DNA from: Acidobacteriota bacterium
GTDB lineage: Bacteria; Acidobacteriota; Terriglobia; Acidiferrales; UBA7541
Direction: 5' to 3'
Length of the DNA stretch: 64,000 bases
Assembly (NCBI GenBank): GCA_021788095.1
Contig: JAJYLB010000019.1
Span: 1 to 64,000, forward strand
Part shown: piece after piece, positions 7,874 through 16,722 of the stretch
How the letters are laid out: every line of letters starts with the position of its first letter
How positions within the stretch are numbered: position 1 is the stretch's first letter
Program-made: the position numbers and the translations under genes
Notes under the pieces: generated by a model
Database searches by the model: none
The model's input: the letters and a program-made list of their open reading frames with translations, nothing else
What the model was told of the DNA's origin: nothing

Positions 7874-8371
7874 TTGAAACGCGCCTTGCTAGCGGCCGTT
7901 CTGCTCGCTCTCGCTCTGGCGCCGCTGGCCAAGCCGGCGCGTGCGGCCGGCGACGGATTTCACGCCGTAGTCTCGCAAATCGAGAGCCGGTTCCGGATTC
8001 GCGGCACGCACGTTCCGCTCATGGGATTCGCCAGCTTCTTCGGGAGCGTATTGACCAGGGGCGGGGTGAAGGGGATGCAAGTCACCGAATTCGACGACGT
8101 CGGACCCTCCCTTACGCCCGATGCCTTGCGCCGAGCGCTGCGGGAAGGATTGGGTCCGCCCTGGCATCTGTTTGTCGAAGGCCGCGAGATCGCTTCGGGC
8201 GATACCACCTATGTCTATTCACGGGTCACGGACGGGACGATGCGTCTGCTCGTCGCCGATCTCGATGGCGGCGAACTCGACCTCGTCGAGATGCGTCTCA
8301 ACGGGAGGCGCCTGGCCGCCTGGCTCCAAGACCCCGAAGGCTCGCTCGCATCGCGCAAGCGAATACCATAG
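7874..8371 (+). CDS. hypothetical secreted protein
   Basis: From TTG 7874 the 165-residue product begins with a clear signal peptide (KRALLAAVLLALALAPLAKP, cleavage near ARAAG). A mature region follows with an RIRGTHVPLMGFASFF stretch and alternating strand-like segments. The frame is open further upstream, but that part is encoded by the twin-hairpin repeat and another gene's shadow, so the TTG before the signal peptide is the likelier start. Its place after sigma, membrane regulator and DUF4252 suggests the same stress or envelope regulon. I do not recognise the family. Confidence 0.6.
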   Translation: MKRALLAAVLLALALAPLAKPARAAGDGFHAVVSQIESRFRIRGTHVPLMGFASFFGSVLTRGGVKGMQVTEFDDVGPSLTPDALRRALREGLGPPWHLFVEGREIASGDTTYVYSRVTDGTMRLLVADLDGGELDLVEMRLNGRRLAAWLQDPEGSLASRKRIP

Positions 8372-8397
8372 GAGCCGCGCCGGCTGGCCTGTTGTAG

Positions 8398-8553
8398 CAC
8401 AGGCTTCAGAGTCTGTGTGGTAACCCAGGTTTTACGAAAGGGCACGTCCCGAAGCTTCGGGATCAGCCGTGCCGAAAGTCTATGCCCATCAACGCGGCTT
8501 TGGCCGCTGAGGGCTGCATCCGCCAGTTGCCACACAGACTCTTCAGCCTGTGG
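8398..8553. repeat. composite palindromic element containing twin-hairpin copy E3
   Basis: The outer inverted repeat pairs 8398-8424 (core AGTCTGTGTGG) with 8525-8553 (core CCACACAGACT), similar to the MITE-like element. Inside lies a twin hairpin: hairpin 1 at 8441-8473, whose loop is enlarged by the palindrome TCCCGAAGCTTCGGGAT (8447-8463), a 20-nt spacer, and hairpin 2 at 8494-8507. It fills the gap upstream of the ADOP permease. Confidence 0.75.
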
Positions 8554-8599
8554 CTTTTGCTTTTCCTGAGTGGAGGGGACGCCGAAAAGGGTCTCTACC

Positions 8600-11077
8600 A
8601 TGGAAACGCTCTGGCAGGACGTTCGCTACGGCTTGCGGCTGCTGCGTAAATCGCCCGCCTTCACCGCGCTCGCGGTCGTCACGCTGGCCCTGGGCATTGG
8701 CGCCAATACCGCAATGTTCAGCGTCGTGAATGCGGTGCTGCTCGAGCCGCTTCCCTTCCACGAACCGGGCCGCCTGGTTCAGCTTTGGGAGACGGAGTCG
8801 GCGCCGGGAAATTATCCCCTGACCGGCGCGGACTACCTCGATTGGCAGAAACAGAACCGGACGCTGGCCGCCACCTGCCTCGTTTCCTGGCCGGAGAACG
8901 AGAACCTCAGTGCCGCGGGGCGCGCGGAAACCGCGACCGTCGAGAGCACGCAAGCCAATTTCTTTTCGCTGCTGGGCGTTCAGCCGGTCCTCGGCCGCGG
9001 CTTTGCCAAGGGCGAAGACGCCGCGGGCAAGAACAAGGTCGCGGTGCTGAGCTACGGTTTCTGGCAATCTCACTTCGCCGGGCAATCGAGCGCCGTGGGC
9101 AAGGCGGTCCGGCTCAATAACGAGTCCTACACGGTGATCGGGGTGATGCCGCCGTCGTTCAACTATCCCGCGGGAACCGAGCTTTGGAATCCGCTGAACA
9201 TGTCGCCGAAAAACCTCGGCGAGCGCGGCAATCACCAATGGCAAGCGATCGCGAGACTCGCTCCCGGGGTTACCGCCCCCCAGGCGCGGGCCGACCTCAG
9301 CGCCATCGAAGCGCGCCTGGGCAAGCTCTATCCGAATAACGACGCTGGCGTGAAGGCCGTGGTGATCCCGCTGCAGGAACAATTGACCCGCCAGTCTCGC
9401 GGCGAGCTGTGGATTCTTCTCGGCGCCGTTGGGTTCGTGTTGCTGGTCGCTTGCGCCAACCTCGCCAACCTCCTGCTCGCTCGCGCGAGTGGCCGCGGGC
9501 GCGAGATGGCGGTGCGCGGCGCGCTCGGCGCCGACCGCCTCCGGCTGATCCGTCAAGTACTGACGGAGGCCGTCACGCTGGCGCTCGCGGGCGCGGCGCT
9601 CGGGCTTGCCGCGGCGTGGGCAATGCTGCGCGGACTCGAAGGAGTGAAATCGCTCCCCATTCCCCGCGTGCATCCGCTCGCTATCGATTTCCGCGTTCTG
9701 CTTTTTACCGCGGGTATCAGCTTCGTGGTGGGGATTCTGTTCGGCCTTGCACCCGCGCTCCAAGCTTCGCTGACGCATCTCGCCGACGCGCTGAAGTCCA
9801 CGGGGCAGGCTGTCGTAAGCTCTTCCGCGGGCCGGCGCCGCCTGCGCGATGCACTGGCGGTGGCGGAAATCGCGCTTTCCCTTGCCCTGCTCGTCGGCGC
9901 GGGGCTCTTCCTCCGCACGTTCGCAAACATGCGGAATGCCGGCGTCGGCATCCGGTCCGAGGGCTTGCTAACCCTCGGGCTGACTCTGCCGCAAACGCGC
10001 TATGCCACCCCAGCGGCCCGGAATGCGTTTTTCGAGGCGCTGCTCGAAAAGACCCGGCGCACCCCGGGCGTCGAATCCGCCGCGCTCTCTTCGGAGATAC
10101 CGCTCGAGGGCGGCACGAACGGCTACGTCCAGGTGCCGGGAAACAACAACCCCGCGCTCCAAAATCAGCTTGTGGAATGGAATTTCATCTCGCTGGATTA
10201 TTTCCGGGTGTATGGCGTTCCGCTGTTCGAGGGTCGTAATTTCACGCCTGAGGATCTCCAGCAAGCCGGCGCAAGAATGGCGAAGCTCCTGGCGCTCTAC
10301 GAGGCTTCCCATGGCAACCTCCAGACCGTTCCTCCCGACTTGATCATCCCCGCCATCATCAGCCGGGGGATGGCGCGGGCGTTCTGGCCCCATCAAGATC
10401 CTCTCGGCAAGGTTTTCGAAGGCGGCGCGGGCGAAGAGCGGGTCATCGGCGTGGTAGGAGACGTAAAGGAGTGGGGCCTGACGAAGCGAGCGGTTCCCGT
10501 AGCCTATTTCCCCATGACCGCCGGAACAGTTTGGGGTGTCGCCGGACACTTGACGATTCGAACGTCTCTGGCCCCGCTCAGCCTGGTGGGCGCGCTGCGC
10601 GGCGACGTCGCATTTCTCGATAGCAGTCTCGCCGTGTTTCGTCCGAGGACGATGCCCCAGGTCATTAGCGACAACATGCGGCAGACTTCGCTCGAAACCT
10701 TCCTCGTCGTCCTTTTTGCCGCCCTGGCCGTGTTTCTCGCCGCCATCGGCATCTACGGCGTGATGGCGTATCTGGTGGCGCAACGCACGCGCGAAATTGG
10801 CATTCGCATGGCCTTCGGCGCAGGCCGCAGCGACGTCCTCCGACTGATTCTCGCCCACGGAGCCAAGCTGACGGCAGCCGGAATCGCCGCGGGAATCCTC
10901 GCGGCCTACGGCCTGACGCGGCTCATCGCCTCGGAACTTTTTGGAGTGAAGCCCACCGATCCCGTAACGTTCGCATGCGTCGCCGCGATTCTGGCTTTCG
11001 TCGCCATCGCCGCCTGCTGGATCCCCGCGCGCCGCGCAATGCGCATCGAGCCGATGCTCGCCCTCCGCGAGGAGTAG
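8600..11077 (+). CDS. ADOP-type ABC transporter permease (FtsX/MacB-like)
   Basis: The 825-residue protein begins with [19 protein letters not shown], the signature of the Acidobacteria-type duplicated permeases. It contains two MacB_PCD periplasmic domains, each followed by an FtsX block of membrane helices (about 275-440 and 690-815). No ATPase gene is adjacent, as is usual for this class. Such permeases are thought to use energy from a separate MacB-like ATPase to push out peptides, drugs or lipoproteins; the substrate is unknown. ATG 8600 is preferred over GTG 8570 because the conserved motif starts there. A strong intrinsic terminator follows at 11153. Confidence 0.88.
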   Translation: METLWQDVRYGLRLLRKSPAFTALAVVTLALGIGANTAMFSVVNAVLLEPLPFHEPGRLVQLWETESAPGNYPLTGADYLDWQKQNRTLAATCLVSWPENENLSAAGRAETATVESTQANFFSLLGVQPVLGRGFAKGEDAAGKNKVAVLSYGFWQSHFAGQSSAVGKAVRLNNESYTVIGVMPPSFNYPAGTELWNPLNMSPKNLGERGNHQWQAIARLAPGVTAPQARADLSAIEARLGKLYPNNDAGVKAVVIPLQEQLTRQSRGELWILLGAVGFVLLVACANLANLLLARASGRGREMAVRGALGADRLRLIRQVLTEAVTLALAGAALGLAAAWAMLRGLEGVKSLPIPRVHPLAIDFRVLLFTAGISFVVGILFGLAPALQASLTHLADALKSTGQAVVSSSAGRRRLRDALAVAEIALSLALLVGAGLFLRTFANMRNAGVGIRSEGLLTLGLTLPQTRYATPAARNAFFEALLEKTRRTPGVESAALSSEIPLEGGTNGYVQVPGNNNPALQNQLVEWNFISLDYFRVYGVPLFEGRNFTPEDLQQAGARMAKLLALYEASHGNLQTVPPDLIIPAIISRGMARAFWPHQDPLGKVFEGGAGEERVIGVVGDVKEWGLTKRAVPVAYFPMTAGTVWGVAGHLTIRTSLAPLSLVGALRGDVAFLDSSLAVFRPRTMPQVISDNMRQTSLETFLVVLFAALAVFLAAIGIYGVMAYLVAQRTREIGIRMAFGAGRSDVLRLILAHGAKLTAAGIAAGILAAYGLTRLIASELFGVKPTDPVTFACVAAILAFVAIAACWIPARRAMRIEPMLALREE

Positions 11078-11109
11078 CTTCCGCTTTGCAAACCGCGTGC
11101 CGGCAGGGT

Positions 11110-11264
11110 AGGGGCACGCTGCAGCGTGCCTCACACGCGTTCCAGCCCCGTGGCGCGGGCACTCTTGCCCGCGCTTTTTGAGCTGGAGCGATAAGAAAAC
11201 CGCACAGCCATCAGGAATGGCTGTGCTACCCCGCGCCCGTAGCACAGGCATTCCTGCCTGTCGC
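11110..11264. repeat. cluster of hairpins with conserved loops
   Basis: There are four palindromes in a row: 11113-11130 (GGCACGCTGCAGCGTGCC), 11155-11172 (GCGGGCACTCTTGCCCGC), 11203-11225 (CACAGCC...GGCTGTG) and 11243-11260 (CACAGGCATTCCTGCCTG). Stems differ but loops are alike (ACTCTTG, ATTCCTG or its complement), and the third and fourth share GTAGCACAG-type flanks in opposite orientation. Confidence 0.75.
11153..11179 (+). terminator. intrinsic terminator after the ADOP permease
   Basis: An 8-bp GC-only stem (GCGCGGGC with GCCCGCGC), a 6-nt loop ACTCTT and a TTTTT tract at 11175-11179 match a Rho-independent terminator 75 nt after the permease stop codon. It belongs to one of the dispersed hairpin families, so a repeat appears to have been co-opted. 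Confidence 0.75.
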
Positions 11265-11310
11265 TTAGGACCGCTGGCCCGCAAAAGTTCATGAAAGCCG
11301 AGGGGACCGT

Positions 11311-11404
11311 GGAATCCCGCGTGTCGTTCGGGTGCCCCACCCTTCCGGCGTTTTTGGCCGGAAGGGTGGGCCGGGCGGGGCAGCATTCGACCCCGTGCGG
11401 CGTC
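11311..11404. repeat. dispersed element with CCCACCCTTCCGG hairpin
   Basis: The core hairpin at 11336-11370 has arms CCCACCCTTCCGGC and GCCGGAAGGGTGGG around a short T-rich loop. The flanks (AATCCCGCGTG...TCGTTCGGGTGCC before, GGGCAGCATTCGACCCCGT after) recur at 22905-23033 and, in part, at 17172-17298. It fills the gap before the methyltransferase. Confidence 0.75.
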
Positions 11405-11405
11405 T

Positions 11406-12101
11406 CTAAGGCAGCGGCCTCGTGCCCCAAATCAGCAGCGCCCCTTCGGCGCGAAACCGGCGGAGTTGGGCGGCATCGCGAAACCACCGCCCGCTGTACT
11501 CCTCCGGCGCCGGCGTGAGATCGGGGATGCGGTCGTGGCCGACACCGGCGAACCCAACCTTGCGGAAAAGTTTTGCCCACTCCGCAGCCGAAAGCAGATG
11601 CGTCGGCGGCAGCAGCGGACCCCACTGATGGCAGTCGTGATTATCCCGGTAGTAGTTGATCAGGATCCAAGCTGAGCCCGCAGGCCCGAGAACGCGAAGG
11701 ATTTCGCCGAGGCCCGCCGCGGGATCGGGCCAGTAGTAGGCCGACTCGATCGAAACGGCGCGCGTAAACGAAGCGTCGGGGAACGGAATGCGCTCGGCGG
11801 TGCCGACTTCGAACTGGACCTGGTCCTGCCCGGCGCTCAGCTCGCGCGCTTCGCGAATCATCTGGTCGGAGAGGTCGATGCCCGCCACGCGGCCATCGGG
11901 CACGAGCGATGCGATGAGGCGAACGAGCCAGCCGTTGCCGCAGCCTACCTCCAGCACGCTGTCGTCGTCGCGGAAGCCGATCCGCTCGAGCATGGGCAGG
12001 GCGATGGGCAGATGCTCGTGCTCCATGCCCCGGCCCTTGCCTTCCGCGGCCCAGCGATTGAATTCGAGCCGGAGATTCTCGTCCCGCGCCGCTTCTTCCA
12101 T
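11406..12101 (-). CDS. class I SAM-dependent methyltransferase
   Basis: The 231-residue protein has the Rossmann methyltransferase motifs: VLEVGCGNGWL at about 49-59 (SAM binding), GIDLSDQMI at about 74-82, a PFPDASFTRA acidic strand, and SIESAYYWPDP, resembling ubiquinone/menaquinone-type and other small-molecule methyltransferases (Methyltransf_11/25). The substrate cannot be deduced. It stands alone between repeat-rich gaps. The ATG at 12101 follows a GGAGCGGAAGA stretch that can serve as the ribosome site. Confidence 0.82.
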   Translation of the reverse strand: MEEAARDENLRLEFNRWAAEGKGRGMEHEHLPIALPMLERIGFRDDDSVLEVGCGNGWLVRLIASLVPDGRVAGIDLSDQMIREARELSAGQDQVQFEVGTAERIPFPDASFTRAVSIESAYYWPDPAAGLGEILRVLGPAGSAWILINYYRDNHDCHQWGPLLPPTHLLSAAEWAKLFRKVGFAGVGHDRIPDLTPAPEEYSGRWFRDAAQLRRFRAEGALLIWGTRPLP

Positions 12102-12236
12102 TCTTCCGCTCCTCCCGTGACGTCTGCGCTGCCTGCACGCTCCGAAGCCCGCAGGAAATTGTCCGTGGCACAGACTCTTCAGCCTGTGCGCCTTGCCTTC
12201 GTCTGCACTCTCAACTCTGAACTTTGAACTCTCAAA

Positions 12237-12758
12237 TCACTTCTTGCGCCTGGCCGCTGCCACGACGTACGTCTTGAACTCGGTGGGTGCGCTGGGTGGC
12301 GCGATGGCGAAGGTGATTTTCATTTCATCGCGGCCGGTCTTCGCGTAGCTCAGCCGATACCGCGGCTGTCCGGGAACGGCATCGCTGACGAATTCGAGTT
12401 CGCGCCCGTCGCGGGACAACCGCACGGCATAGTGGATCACGTGGCCCTCGCTATCCCAGTAGTCGGCCCGCGTGCGTGCGCCGTCCTTGTAGATGATCGT
12501 CAGATCGTCGTGACGGAAGGCAGGTCGCGCTTTCATGGCGGGATAGCTCGCGTAGTTGCGCCGCACGAGAACCTCCCCTTGGAGTCCCGGCAGAAGACTG
12601 AATTCGCCCGCCCCTTGCCCGGGCTGGCCTCCGCCCGCGCCCTGCCAGGTCCCGATAAACTCGCTCCAGGCGGACCACTTGGAAGCGGGCGCCTGCTGCG
12701 CGCCAACCCAGATGGGAAGGAACAACACACCAATCAGCACGACCGATAGCTTACGCAT
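12237..12758 (-). CDS. hypothetical secreted protein (lipocalin-like fold possible)
   Basis: The 173-residue product has a signal peptide (MRKLSVVLIGVLFLPIWVGA, cleavage before QQAP). The mature domain is rich in predicted strands with a FIGTWQGAGGG start, then EFSLLPGLQGEVLVRRNY and a final KTYVVAAARRKK. The FIGTW opening and short beta segments resemble DUF1579/THAP4-like lipocalin families that measure whole-domain beta barrels, but I cannot assign a family with confidence. GGAGGGGC lies just upstream of the ATG. It is a single gene with no clear operon partner. Confidence 0.6.
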   Translation of the reverse strand: MRKLSVVLIGVLFLPIWVGAQQAPASKWSAWSEFIGTWQGAGGGQPGQGAGEFSLLPGLQGEVLVRRNYASYPAMKARPAFRHDDLTIIYKDGARTRADYWDSEGHVIHYAVRLSRDGRELEFVSDAVPGQPRYRLSYAKTGRDEMKITFAIAPPSAPTEFKTYVVAAARRKK

Positions 12759-12951
12759 TGCCCCTCCTTGCCGAGCCCGAATTCCGAAACGCTCCTGCCC
12801 GGTTGCACGCCGTCGAATTTCCTACGGATGCGGCGCCCCTGGCGCAACGCGCATTATGCCATGGGCACGAACCCCGGTGCGGGGCTGCACTCACCGCGCG
12901 GACGCCGAGGACGCCGCGGCCGCGCCTTTCGTCACCCCTCAACTCGGCCCA

Positions 12952-12994
12952 TGCTGTCATTCTGAGCCCCGTATTGTGGGACGAAGAATCTCTC
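12952..12994. repeat. variant of the TCATTCTGAG...GAATCTCT repeat
   Basis: GTCATTCTGAG and GAAGAATCTCT match the two arms of the common TCATTCCGAGCG / AGCGAGGAATCT repeat, but the centre is replaced by CCCCGTATTGTGGGACG. The rest of 12759-13016 shows no gene. Confidence 0.55.
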
Positions 12995-13016
12995 CGGACC
13001 TGGGTTCGCGGCCCAC

Positions 13017-13045
13017 TTGACAGCGGCGTGGCCGCGGGGTATCTT
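13017..13045 (+). promoter_or_regulatory. sigma-70 type promoter for the PadR gene
   Basis: TTGACA at 13017-13022 and TATCTT at 13040-13045 are separated by exactly 17 bp, close to the housekeeping consensus. The predicted start lies about 12 nt before the GTG at 13064, which argues that the original PadR start was that GTG. Confidence 0.6.
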
Positions 13046-13145
13046 TCCATAGTCGTCCTACTGGTGAAACGCGACGAAACCGAGAACCGAAATACCCCCG
13101 GGTACGCTCGATCTCCTCATCCTTCGCACCCTCGCCCGCGAGCCG

Positions 13146-13403
13146 ATGCACGGCTACGGTATCGCCCTCCGCATCCACCTGCTCTCCCAAAAAGTGCTGG
13201 TGGTCGAAGAAGGCTCGCTCTATCCCGCGCTCCAGCGCCTGCTGATCAAGGGCTGGATCTCGGGCCAGTGGCGCCCGTCGGAGAATAACCGCCGCGCGCG
13301 CTACTACTCGTTGACGAAAGCCGGACGCAAACAGCTCGGCGCGGAAATCTCGGAATTCGAGAAGGTAGTCGCCGCCATCCATCGCGTGATCGAAACGGCG
13401 TAG
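13146..13403 (+). CDS. PadR family transcriptional regulator, 5' end frameshifted
   Basis: The 85 residues from ATG 13146 hold most of a PadR winged helix: MHGYGIALRIH, EEGSLYPALQRLLIKGWI and RRARYYSLTKAGRKQL. PadR proteins normally begin about 28 residues earlier with GTLDLLILRTLAREP. That sequence is present just upstream in the same frame (13101-13145) but has no start codon. A GTG at 13064 in another frame would give KRDETENRN and join perfectly if one base were removed from the C5 run at 13095-13099. Either the gene is broken or the read has an indel. Small PadR proteins often repress adjacent ADOP permeases. Confidence 0.75.
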   Translation: MHGYGIALRIHLLSQKVLVVEEGSLYPALQRLLIKGWISGQWRPSENNRRARYYSLTKAGRKQLGAEISEFEKVVAAIHRVIETA

Positions 13404-13406
13404 GAG

Positions 13407-13739
13407 CAGTGGCTCGTGGCCCGTGCCTCGTGCCCCGTGATCAGCACCACGGGCATCGAGCCACGCCGTAAGGTTTAAACGTAGCGCCGGGGCCTTCAGC
13501 CCGGCACGGCCCAGGCCAGTGGCACGTGACTTGCGCCTCGTGACCAGCACCGCGGGCGTCGAGCCACGCCGCAAGGTTTAAACGTAGCGCCGGGGCCTTC
13601 AGCCCGGCACGGCCTCAACCAGTGGCTCGTGCCTCGTGACCCGTGACCAGCACCGCGGGCGTCGAAGGAGCCTGTCGGGTTTATGCGTAGCGCTTGCCTC
13701 GCCGCATGCTGGCGGGCCGCAGCCTTCAGCGCGGCACCT
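13407..13739. repeat. three tandem units of about 103-120 bp
   Basis: Units start with CAGTGGC at 13407, 13517 and 13620. Each has a TCGTG/CCGTG-rich head, then CCACGCCGTAAGGTTTAAAC (less conserved in unit 3) and a hairpin GGGGCCTTCAGCCC or relative. A single related copy lies at 47893-47950. No reading frame is kept across the units, so it is non-coding. Confidence 0.85.
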
Positions 13740-13813
13740 TGGCAGGGCTCGCAACCCACGATTCGCGCATCGCCCCAACAAACGACACGGCTGGTGCTGG
13801 GTAGGGAGCAACC

Positions 13814-14785
13814 CTACGCGTGTGGGCCGGCGGCCGGACCGTCGCCCGGCGCTGGCGGAGCGGCCGGGATGGCCCTCGTGTCGTGCGACGCTTCCATGCC
13901 GATGAGGACGGAATTGCGCAGTTGCTCGAAGAAATCGGAAAGCCCAGCGGGGGAATGCGGCATGAGAATCGTGTTGGTGCGCGAGTTGGCTCCGATTTCC
14001 TTCAGCGTGTCCAGATACTGCGTCATCATCACCAAGGTCAAAACGTCGGAAGGCGAAGCGCCGGGAACGCTCTTCTGGAACAGCTCGACCGACTCCTGCA
14101 ACCCGGCGATGATCGCTTTGCGCTGATTGGCGATGCCTTCGCCCTGCAGCGCCTTGCTCTGCGCTTCCGCCTCCGCCTGTTTCACCTTGATGATCTTGTC
14201 GGTTTCGCCGCGCGCGCTCGCCGCCACCTGCTCGCGCTGGGCGGCGTTGATATCGTTCATGGCCGCCTTGACCTTGTCGTCCGGCTTGATGTCGGTGACG
14301 AGCGCCTTGGTGATCGAATAGCCGTAATCGGCCATGATGGCGTCCAGTTCGGCTTTGACGGCCATGGCGATGTCCGCTTGCCGGAGGAAAGCTTCGTCCA
14401 AATCCATCTTGGGCACGTGGCCCAGGATGACGTTGAAGACGTAGGACTGGATCTGCTGCCGGGGGTCGCTCAGCTTGTAGAAGGCCTCGTAGACCTTGTC
14501 GGGCATGACGAGGAACTGGATGGAAACGGGGATGCGCACGAAGACGTTGTCCTTGGTCTTCGTCTCGATTTCCATGTCGAGCTGCTGCACGCGGAGATCG
14601 ATCCGCGCGGCGATGGTATCGAGAATCGGCAGCTTGAAATTCAGGCCCGGGCCGGCCACGCGCAGGAATTTCCCGAACTCCTGCAAGACGGCGGCTTGCG
14701 CCGTAGGCACCGTAAAGAACGAGCCCGAAATCAAAAGGAGCACGAAGAGCGCTACGATCCCCAGTAGAATCAAGCCTACGGGCAT
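13814..14785 (-). CDS. SPFH/stomatin-like membrane protein (slipin/paraslipin)
   Basis: The 323-residue protein has an N-terminal membrane helix (VGLILLGIVALFVLLLISG, about 3-21). An SPFH/Band 7 domain follows (about 25-190; VPTAQAAVLQEFGKFLRVAGPGLNF), then a coiled-coil segment rich in Ala, Glu and Lys (about 190-240). The last residues are a Pro/Ala/Gly tail. SPFH proteins build large membrane rings that organise lipids or control FtsH-type proteases. ATG 14785 has GGAGGT six bases upstream; the extra 21 codons of the longer frame carry no conserved sequence. No NfeD partner is next to it. Confidence 0.85.
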   Translation of the reverse strand: MPVGLILLGIVALFVLLLISGSFFTVPTAQAAVLQEFGKFLRVAGPGLNFKLPILDTIAARIDLRVQQLDMEIETKTKDNVFVRIPVSIQFLVMPDKVYEAFYKLSDPRQQIQSYVFNVILGHVPKMDLDEAFLRQADIAMAVKAELDAIMADYGYSITKALVTDIKPDDKVKAAMNDINAAQREQVAASARGETDKIIKVKQAEAEAQSKALQGEGIANQRKAIIAGLQESVELFQKSVPGASPSDVLTLVMMTQYLDTLKEIGANSRTNTILMPHSPAGLSDFFEQLRNSVLIGMEASHDTRAIPAAPPAPGDGPAAGPHA

Positions 14786-14919
14786 GGGACACCTCCGGCG
14801 GGAAGCTGCCGGGAGTATAGCAGGGAATGGCGGGAAGGCCCAAGGCAATCGAGAGCGGATAACAATACGTCTTTATAGCAAGCAGTGAGGCTCGGGGAAA
14901 ACGTCGCTCGCTAAGGCCC

Positions 14920-16533
14920 TCAAATCTCCTTCGTTTGCACCGATGCGAGTTCGGTGTCCTTGACGCCGCGGCAGGCGAGCGCCCGGAAACCGGAAACGTC
15001 GCGCAACGCGAAGACCGGCTTTATGCCGGCAGGCGTTTTCGTGCGGAAGAAATCCGCTCCTTCGACCGACTCGAGCGCGAAGGCAGGCCGCAAGTCCGGC
15101 TGCTCGCAAGCGATTTCGACGTTGGTGAATTCAACGTTCTTGACGTGCCGCACAAAGAATCCCTGCGCGGGCATCGCGCCGAACATCGTGGGTTCGGGGT
15201 ACTTGTCGGGGAATTCCGGTGGCCGAATCGCAGCCATCGCCGCCGTGCCTCCGCCGCGGCCGTCCAGGTAAACGTCGCTGATCTTGACGTCTTCGACCAG
15301 GTGGCCGGGAATCCCGCTCAGGATGGAGCAGATACGCGAGGCGGAGTTGTAGCTCGCCACGTTGCTGATGATGACGCGCCGCAGCGTGCCGATCAGCCGG
15401 CCCGCGGGTCCACGCATGCGCCTGCCCAAGCGCAGGAAGATCGGCGCATTCGCGATGTCGCGCATGGTGATGCCGGTAATTGTGACTTCCTCGAGATCGG
15501 CGCCATCCACGCTTTCGAGGGCGATGCCCTGGCAGCCGTCGAAAACGCAGTTCGATACGGCGATGTTGCGGAACCCGCCGTTCGATTCGGTGCCAAATTT
15601 GATGCGTCCGGTGCGCGGCACGCGAAAGCCCTCCGGAAATTTCCGGAACGTGCCGTCGAGCACCGCGCCCATCTCATACGAACCGCTCACGCAGCAGTTC
15701 GCGATGGTCACATTCTCGGTGGCGCGCGGCTCGTTCAAGGCGTAGGAGCTCTTGAGGCAAATGCCGTCGTCCCAAGGCGAATTCACCGTGCAGCCCGCGA
15801 TGCGCGCGTTGCGGCAGCAGTCGATATCCATGCCGTCGCGGTTGGTATCGATCGTCACGTTCGCCACGATGAGGTTGTCCACGCCGGTGGCCAGGATTCC
15901 GAAATGGCCGCCTTTCAGGATGGAGAAATCCCGCAGCACGACGTTATGGCAATTCTTCAGCGCGATGGTTTTGTTTCCCACCCCCGGCGCTTCCGCCCGC
16001 GGCGTATCGCTCCCATAGCCGCGGCTCAAGCCTTGCCCCCAGATCCGCCCGAGGCCGGTGATGGCGATATCGTGGAGGTCTTCGCCCCAGATCAGGCTGT
16101 TGTGCCAGTGGCTGTGGCCGAAATCCTGGTAATGGTTGTCTCCCGAGTTGGGCTCGGCGTCGTCGTAGCGGTCACCGCTGGTGGCGCCATTCATCGGCGT
16201 CGAGGCGGCGAGAAGGGTCGCGCCCGAATCGAGGTGGAGGGCCACGCCGTTCTCGAGGTGGATCGAGTAGCAGGCGTAGGTTCCCGCGGGAAAGCGGAGC
16301 GTGCCCCCGCCCGCAGCGGCCACGGCGGCGATCGCGCGGTTCACGGCCGGCGTATCGATCGTTTTCCCGTCGCCGACGGCTCCGAAGGAGCGGACGTCGT
16401 ACATCCCGGCCACCGCTCCGGCCGGCGCCGCGTCTGGTCCCGAAGGTTCGGGAGCCCGCGCCCAGGGGGCCGCAAGTCCCGCGGCAAGGCCCAACCCTGC
16501 GGTGCTCAAGAACCTCCTGCGATCTTCTGGCAT
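14920..16533 (-). CDS. exported glycoside hydrolase family 28-like (polygalacturonase/pectate lyase fold)
   Basis: The 537-residue protein has a twin-arginine signal (RRRFLSTAGLGLAAGLAAP), so it is exported folded. The mature part opens with YDVRSFGAVGDGKTIDTPAVN, the hallmark of the pectate-lyase superfamily, and continues as a right-handed beta-helix with SPWDDGICLKSSYA and NRDGMDIDCCRNA, matching the paired Asp region of GH28. It probably removes galacturonic acid or related sugars from plant polysaccharide. ATG 16533 is chosen because GGAGGG precedes it. No sugar transporter is adjacent. Confidence 0.85.
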   Translation of the reverse strand: MPEDRRRFLSTAGLGLAAGLAAPWARAPEPSGPDAAPAGAVAGMYDVRSFGAVGDGKTIDTPAVNRAIAAVAAAGGGTLRFPAGTYACYSIHLENGVALHLDSGATLLAASTPMNGATSGDRYDDAEPNSGDNHYQDFGHSHWHNSLIWGEDLHDIAITGLGRIWGQGLSRGYGSDTPRAEAPGVGNKTIALKNCHNVVLRDFSILKGGHFGILATGVDNLIVANVTIDTNRDGMDIDCCRNARIAGCTVNSPWDDGICLKSSYALNEPRATENVTIANCCVSGSYEMGAVLDGTFRKFPEGFRVPRTGRIKFGTESNGGFRNIAVSNCVFDGCQGIALESVDGADLEEVTITGITMRDIANAPIFLRLGRRMRGPAGRLIGTLRRVIISNVASYNSASRICSILSGIPGHLVEDVKISDVYLDGRGGGTAAMAAIRPPEFPDKYPEPTMFGAMPAQGFFVRHVKNVEFTNVEIACEQPDLRPAFALESVEGADFFRTKTPAGIKPVFALRDVSGFRALACRGVKDTELASVQTKEI

Positions 16534-16586
16534 CTGTTCCCTCCAAGTCCCCCGTAACACAAATAACCGGAACAATTACCAATCCC

Positions 16587-16683
16587 TGTCATGCTGAGCG
16601 AAGCGAAGCATCCCGACAACGCTTGGCTGAGGCGCGACGGGGAGAGGTAGTGACGGGATCCTTCGCTGCGCTCAGGATGACGA
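16587..16683. repeat. inverted pair of GAGCGAAGCG repeats
   Basis: TCATGCTGAGCGAAGCGAAG (within 16587-16614) faces a diverged inverted copy (GGGATCCTTCGCTGCGCTCA and onward, 16655-16683) across a 40-bp spacer, giving a palindromic unit of about 97 bp. It is the same family as the copies around the GIY-YIG gene. Confidence 0.8.
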
Positions 16684-16722
16684 GAATGGTGGCCACATGC
16701 AAAGGCCGCTTGACGCACCCCA

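Noticed and set aside
13407-13739. Possible CRISPR array
   Set aside because: Only three imperfect units of unequal length, no short uniform repeat with unique spacers and no cas genes.
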